Assembly: GCA_029378245.1 (NCBI GenBank)
Contig: JARKIF010000253.1
Span: 1-41,266, forward strand
Origin: Roridomyces roridus
Lineage: Eukaryota; Basidiomycota; Agaricomycetes; Agaricales; Mycenaceae
Reading direction: 5' to 3'
DNA: 41,266 nt
The notes under the pieces were generated by a model, which saw only the letters and a program-made list of their open reading frames with translations, had not been told where the DNA came from and ran no database searches. Shown here piece after piece: positions 35,701 to 41,266 of the stretch (its first letter is position 1; the number at the start of each line of letters is the position of its first letter). Both the position numbers and the translations under genes were made by a program.

Positions 35701-38700
35701 TGTATCGTACCAAGCAACTTCGCTAGGATCCAACGCAAGGAAACGGTCGTAAAATCTGGCAAGAGCATCTCGTGTCTTCCATGACCTCATCCAGGTCCTT
35801 GGTCCAGCTCCTTCCTTCTTTTCCCTTGCTCTCAGCGCCTTGGGCAGGGCGCTGCAAAGTGTCTGAGACTCGACTCGAAGTGGACCGCTCGCCGAAAGCC
35901 AAATGTGCATTGTCGAGTCCAAAAGCTCGATTGCAAGCATTTGACCGACCTCGCTTTGAGCATAAAAATAAGCTCGAAATATATTGTTCGAAAAATGCAC
36001 AAGGAAATCTTGGAACTGGCTTTTGCTGAGGTTGAGAGTTTTCTGCCGCACATGCCGCAGAAAACTACGATAAACGAATACCGATGTCTCGTTCAAAGGA
36101 TTGTGAATGGCCTTCAGGACGAGTTCCACCAATTCTTTGTCACTGGTGGCCTCATCAGAGACAGATCGCAGGATGGGGGTGACGGCGAGGAATGCTATTG
36201 AAACTTGGGCAATGCATCGCACAGACGCTGTCGCTGTGGATTTGCTGCCGAGTTCTGTAGCCTGTTTTGTCGGACCGGTCTGGAAGTGCATATCCGAGTC
36301 GTTTGTCTTGTTGACGGGATTGAGGCCGAGTAGTTCCTTGAGTACATCCCGCAGAGTCGCGGTAAAGGCTTCAAACCCATCCTGAACCTATCAAAGCCAT
36401 TAGTAGGTCAAGATGAAACTATTGAATGGTGCTAACATCGGTGCTCTTGCATATCAGCCTTTGCAAATCAAGCCTACGAGCAACCAGAGACTCCTTTCGG
36501 CCTCGGTTGGATGTCAAAGACTGAAGTGTCTCGGCCTTGATCCCAGAGCTCGTATCTGGAGGAATCAAAGCGATCGAAAACTCGTCGTCATCCTCGGTGC
36601 TCCCGGTCGACGTCAAAGGTTCCAAGCCAAGAAGTACAAGCGCCTTCTCGTCGTCCGTCCACCGCTCGTCCTTGAGTAGAGGGGCCACCAATAGCATGAC
36701 CTTGCAGGCGACCTGGATGACGCGCCGATTCGGACGGGTCCCATTCAAACCAAGAAGAGATTCAAAGGATATGACGGTAACGACCCAATCCAAAACTTGA
36801 CGAGCATCCTCTGCACCGGGATGCGTACCGGAGCTTGCGAGGCGGCTCATTTCCGCGTCCAATGTTTCCAGCATCTTGAGGAAAAGTGTTGAGAGCTTCC
36901 TTTCTCGCGGGGTTTCCTCGACCTGATCATCTCCGAGACGGCTGGTATCAGTGGCGGTGCTCGGCGTTTCGAGTGATTTAGACCCAACGCGAGTCTCAAA
37001 GGATGGCAATGTCGCGGTCAGGAGATAATCGCGAATGGTCTTGGTCTTGGCTTGGTCAACCAACGTCTCGGTGATGAGGCAATCTGGTAGAATGACTCGA
37101 CAGAACAGGTCACTTCTTTTCGACAGCCCACATATCGTCTCCAGGAGCAGCATTATATCCTTGACCATGTTCAATGGCAAGTTCCAACTGCTCGAGCCCC
37201 CACTCCCTCTGAAACTCCAACAGTCGTTGATCCAACTGAGAGCTTTATCCTCGAACTGCATCCGGTATAACCGCACGTCCTGGCTGGTGACTTTCAGTGC
37301 CTGCGCCAAGAATGCGCAAACGGAATCGTGTGGAACTGGAGGGCCTTGGACATCAAGATCTTTGACCAACGACTCGATCTCCATAAGAACGCGCTGGGGT
37401 GTGAGAGAGAGTCGACGGGGGGATTGTGAGCGGGAGTACAAGAATAGGACATGAGCTGCATGAGAGGCAGCGCGAGACACAGCGGGGACATAGTACGCCT
37501 TATTGCATGCGTCCAAATCGTGTCCCAGTCGCGATTTGCGGGTATGCCTCCGCAAGAAATGATATCGGCAGTCGCAACGGCAGCGAAGCAGAGAAACGAC
37601 CATGACTGGACGGTTGATTCGTCGACAGAAAGGAATTGGATGAGTGTGGAAAACACGGCCTGCTGGAGAGTGTCGTGCAAGACAGACCAATGACGATCTA
37701 TGAAGAAGAGAAGGGTCTGCAGGTGATATGAGCGGACTTGAGCTTGTTGTTGGGGCGAATGTAACGAGTCGAGAAGGTACGTGACGGGGTCTGTGCTTCG
37801 CGCTCGTTTTCTGCCACGCTGTGTCTCGGTCGCCGGGGCGGAATGGATGCTTTCAGAATGCTGAAAAAGCTGGAATGCGGTGAGCGGATACAGACATGCA
37901 TGCGATAGACGCCTCACCTTTCAGCACAATCAGCCTGGAGTTCCAAAATCGCCCACGCAAGCGCTTGGCTGGCAACAAACGCAGAACCGGCGCGGAATGT
38001 CCGTGCAACAAATGCATAGTCGGTGTGCTCTCCTTCTGAAGCGACTTCCAGTCGCAAACGGTCCAGTGCAAGTCCATCAATACCCCGCCGACTTTCCGCC
38101 TCGCCATCCAACAATCGCCAGAGGTGCTCGATGCCACTGGACCAGTCAAAGACGTAGATCCGGACTGAGCTGCGTCGTGTGTGAAAAAGGGAAATACACA
38201 ACAAGTACAGCGACAAGGCGTTCCTTCTTGCTCCTGTCCTTGGCTCCCCACAAGCCAACCAGGGAGTCCCAGCTGGTTTGGGCAAAGCGGATGACAACGT
38301 CTTTCCGATTGAGAGAAAGATGGGAGAGTGTGTGTAGAAGGATCAAGAGATACGTGGGGTAAAGGGAGGAGTCAGGGTGATAGCTGTCCAGAAATCTTTG
38401 GAGACGGAGAAGGACAGAGGACGCAAGTCGGTCGCGGTCCCGTAACAGAAAGGGTGCACTTGGCGATTGCAGGAGGAGCCGGAGAAGTTCTATCATCTCG
38501 GTCTTTTCCTGGCTAACTGCCAGCACGATCCGCTTTTGCTGCGTGGCTTGGGGAAGGGTCAAAGGACGAGGTGTGCCGCGGCGGCGCTTTCTGGACGGCG
38601 TCGCGACAGAGGAGTCACTGTCGTCGTCATCGTCGTAGGTTTTGGTACGAGGACTGGTCGGCAATTTGGCAGGATCTGGGTCACTGGCAAAGTCATAACT

Positions 38701-39204
38701 TGAGCTAAGCGGATCGTCCAATATGACTTTGAATGCCAATTCGACGATTTGGATCCACTTCAAGTCTTCGATCCTATCAAGGTGAGGACTAAACTCCAAC
38801 ACACACCGCAAGGCCTTGATATAATCGAGCGCAACGGGCTCAAAGAGCTGCTGCTCGTGTGCGATGTATTTGAGTAGGTGGGCTATCACTGCAGGAAATA
38901 CGCCATTGTTCAAGAACTTGACTGTACGCTCTATGAGCCAACGGACATTTCCGGCTGCATCGACGAGCCGCTTGCGCCCGGTGGCGGAGCTGGTCTTTTT
39001 GTTGAAGACAGCCTTGTCTGCAGCGACAGCGGCGAACACGGCCTGGAGGACGACGAGCCATCTTTTGGGTTTGGCTTCATTGTTGGAGGTGATGTGGAAA
39101 GTGGCAACAAATTCGTCTTTGTTGCAGAGTCCGCGGAGGGTTTGGAAGCCTGAAGCTCTGCCTGCGGCGGTGAGACTACCGAGCTGCTCTATGGCCTCCT
39201 GCAT
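29796..39204 (-). CDS. TEL1: Serine/threonine kinase Tel1 (ATM family PIKK)
   Basis: The DNA-damage checkpoint and telomere kinase recruited by Mre11-Rad50-Nbs1/Xrs2. It would encode roughly 2,900 residues in many exons. The N-terminus, MQEAIEQLGSLTAAGRASG at 39204, opens a TAN-like helical region. Helical repeats follow, with an uninterrupted exon at 35481-32500 and a FAT region near 33500-31500. The kinase lies at about 31100-29900: NLPKITKCVGSDG, FKGEGNDDLRQDAVMEQVF, GLGDRHGNNILLD, HIDLGIAFDQG, VPFRMTSDIIDGMG and GVFQRCAEETLRVLR. That last segment fits ATM/Tel1 better than ATR/Mec1. The FATC tail ends LATIWHGWGAIY at 29796, with one intron just before it. Frame changes without a suitable intron occur near 37490 (HAIRRT then VPAVSRAASH) and probably near 37915 and 38158. 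Confidence 0.9.
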
Positions 39205-39645
39205 TGCGGCGGCCAAGATAAAGGATGGAGCATTCGCTGACTGCCGTCGTTGGTTAGAGAGGAACAGGAAAGCAGGGTGGCACTCACGCGTCCAGCCTGA
39301 CTGTGAGGGACACACGCGTTGTTGATGTCTGCTTGTCCTCGCCTGTATAAGAGGCACAGCCGATCATTTTACCTCTTTGTCTCGCACCACCATGTCCTCG
39401 AATCCCATTGTTCCTTCAATTATCTCTTCTTCCTCTTCCCTTTTCTTTTTCTTCTGGCCTGTTTCTGCCCGAGCAGTGTTCATCCCACCCTGACTTGGTT
39501 CTGGTTATGGCCTACATTAACGATTTTTCTGCGCGTCTAATCAACGTGCAGAAGGACCTAGAGAAATGGTAGCTTTGGTACAGTAGAGCTCTCATGGTTT
39601 GAAGTGTCCTACATAATATACCTCTAATGACAATGCAATCGTGTA
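39205..39645. promoter_or_regulatory. Intergenic region: TEL1 promoter and CBS 3' end
   Basis: 441 bp. A pyrimidine tract of about 45 nt (39421-39470, plus strand; GA-rich in TEL1 sense) is the only marked feature. A small plus-strand ORF starting ATGTCCTCGAATCCC at 39391 merely translates this tract into a Ser/Phe run. Confidence 0.45.
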
Positions 39646-41033
39646 TTACTCCTTCAAAATGCTCGCAATCGTGTCTGCCAGCTCCGAGGGCTTGGCCTCC
39701 ATCGCCATCTCGAGAAACCACGGCTTGCTCATGTAGTTGCGGATACTGGACAGAGTTAGCGCAAAGGCTCCGTTGAAAAAAAAAAAAGCAGGCTCACCCA
39801 TCGGCAAATATCAAGACAACGTTCTTCCCCTCGGTCTCAGCAATCTTTTGACCAGCCTCCGTCTTGAACCACTTCTGCGCCCCACTCAACGCGCTGCCGC
39901 TACTTCCTCCAACCAAAAGCCCTTCAGACTTCATCAAGGTACCCACAGCAGCAAACGACTCTTCATCTCCCGTCTTGATCCATGAATCGACATCAGCAGT
40001 GTCGCGGGAAAGGACCTGGGGACAAAGTCGTAGCCGATGCCCTCTACTCCGTACTGCGCGCCTTCATCTGCGGTATTCAATGATTCGGGGACGGCCAGGA
40101 TGCTTCCTTTCTGTAAAGTATCGTCAGGAAGTCACATACGAGGAAGAAAAAAATACATACAGGGTCCACGCCAACCATGATGCATCCTTGTTGTGCGCCT
40201 TCGTCATGGCACGAGAGACCCCCGTGATTGTCCCTCCAGTGCCCGCACCGCACACCACCACGTCGACGACCTTCGATGACGGCCGAGCAGGGGTCGAGGG
40301 AGTCGCAACTACAGCTTGGATGATCTCAGGCCCCGTCGTGAGTTCGTGTATCAACGGGTTATTGACCTATTCATGGGTCAATTAACGGTGCAGAGGTAAG
40401 GGACAGGGACGGGACTCACATTGCGATACTGATCGAGGATAATTCCTCCAGGGATTCGCTGCTGAAGCTTGTGGGCCACGCCTGCGCTCATGAAGGAATT
40501 CAGCCACGAGGCTTCCGGACTGCAAAGTTAGGGCTCTACCTATATGGCTCTCGGGGAATCCCAGGCCGCTTCTGTGGGCGTACGCACCACCTCCGCTCCC
40601 AAAGCACGAAGCGCAGCTTCCTTCTCCAAAGACATTTTATTCGGAAGGGTAATAATGCAGCGATAGCCCTTGACTAGAGTATTCAGTACAAGTCGAGTGA
40701 GATTCAACAACGGGTTCACCTTGATTGCACAGGCCATGGCCAGTCCGATCCCAGTGTTGCCCGACGTCGGTTCGATAATGACACTTTCCCCTGGGATAAG
40801 TTTACCCTCTTCTTCGGCAGCCTCGAGCATGGCTTTGGCAATACGATCCTTGATGCTCCCACCGACGGACAGAAATTCAACTTTCACTGTGGCAGATATG
40901 AGATTCACAAGGAAGAGGCAGATCTCCTCGTACAGAGATTACACTTGAGTCCCCATTCTCCCGCAACCTTGTCGAGGCGGATGAGTGGCGTGTTGCCGAC
41001 AGCACCGAGCGCGTTGTCGAGTATTCCGGACAT
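39646..41033 (-). CDS. Cystathionine beta-synthase type PLP enzyme without CBS domains, frame broken
   Basis: A fold-type II pyridoxal-phosphate enzyme condensing serine with homocysteine (CBS) or O-acetylserine with sulfide (cysteine synthase). The start is [20 protein letters not shown] at 41033. Landmarks: [13 protein letters not shown] (Lys that binds PLP), [61 protein letters not shown] (phosphate loop), [16 protein letters not shown]. The DSP..SHIG and [11 protein letters not shown] segments resemble CBS more than bacterial CysK. The protein ends [10 protein letters not shown] at 39646, so no Bateman (CBS-pair) regulatory domain follows. Conserved frame is broken near 40555 (C4 run before GAGAGCCAT), 40184 (GGATGCATC) and 40018 (GTCCCCAGG); one added base at each would reopen it. 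These look like consensus deletions. Confidence 0.85.
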
Positions 41034-41266
41034 GGTGGTGGTAGGGGTCAAAGGAACTGCTGGCGATCAAACACTTAAAAAAGTGGCAATCCGGATCTTG
41101 CAGCAAGACGCCATCTCAGTGGATATTAACGCAAGCAGACGGGTCGCTTGTATCCTCGGAAGATCGTGAACAGTTTGGAAATTAGAATCGATGTAGTCCC
41201 GTGGTAGCTACGTACAAGTAGGAATCAAAGAGAGGGTAAATAAGGAGTGTATGCATGCAATAACTG
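41034..41266. promoter_or_regulatory. Upstream region of the CBS gene
   Basis: 233 bp to the window edge, presumably the promoter of the minus-strand CBS gene. No conserved ORF or repeat was recognised. Confidence 0.35.

Noticed and set aside
29796..39204. PIKK as ATR/Mec1
   Set aside because: The activation-loop region with GVFQRCAEE and the C-terminus match ATM/Tel1 more closely, and the N-terminus resembles the TAN region.
39391..39570. Possible small plus-strand gene (ATGTCCTCGAATCCC; and a 22-codon ORF starting MAYINDFSARL)
   Set aside because: The first is a pyrimidine tract translated as Ser/Phe and stops early; I could not join the two by a normal intron, and neither resembles a known small protein.

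Overview
The window looks like chromosomal DNA of a basidiomycete fungus, most likely a mushroom-forming agaricomycete. Genes are tightly packed and broken by many introns of about 45-60 nt with GT-AG (twice GC-AG) borders. The gene set is fungal: a Zn2Cys6 regulator, a Ppo-type fatty-acid oxygenase, a Pmt4 mannosyltransferase, a Ste20-type PAK kinase and a Tel1 kinase. No species can be named from the sequence alone.

Layout from left to right. Minus strand: delta-COP (RET2, cut by the left edge), sorting nexin MVP1, protein O-mannosyltransferase PMT4, a RING-H2/PH/vWA protein resembling the Ste5/Far1 mating-pathway scaffolds, and a Zn2Cys6 transcription factor with a 6-nt microexon. A 1.7-kb gene-free stretch with a long hairpin and short repeats follows (14352-16091). 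Then come a linoleate dioxygenase/P450-like fusion (Ppo family) and epsilon-COP (SEC28), both minus. A plus-strand, probably membrane-anchored TolB-propeller/amidohydrolase fusion diverges from SEC28. A doubtful 67-codon ORF (minus) separates it from a STE20/PAK kinase (plus). The right side holds the large TEL1/ATM kinase (minus) and a cystathionine beta-synthase without Bateman domains (minus).

Functional themes. Three genes serve Golgi/endosome traffic (delta-COP, epsilon-COP, Mvp1) and Pmt4 glycosylates proteins in the ER. Two could act in the pheromone/MAPK pathway (Ste5/Far1-like protein and Ste20). Ppo makes oxylipins that in other fungi affect development. This looks like ordinary housekeeping and signalling chromosome rather than a mobile or secondary-metabolite island. 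I see no rRNA, tRNA, CRISPR array or intact transposon.

Quality warning. Several conserved genes (RET2, MVP1, PMT4, TEL1, CBS) carry single-base indels, often in or beside short homopolymers, that break otherwise well-conserved reading frames. Others (the RING/PH/vWA gene, the transcription factor, SEC28, the amidohydrolase, STE20) read cleanly once introns are removed. For presumably essential single-copy genes this pattern suggests consensus errors from long reads more than real gene death, but the sequence alone cannot decide.
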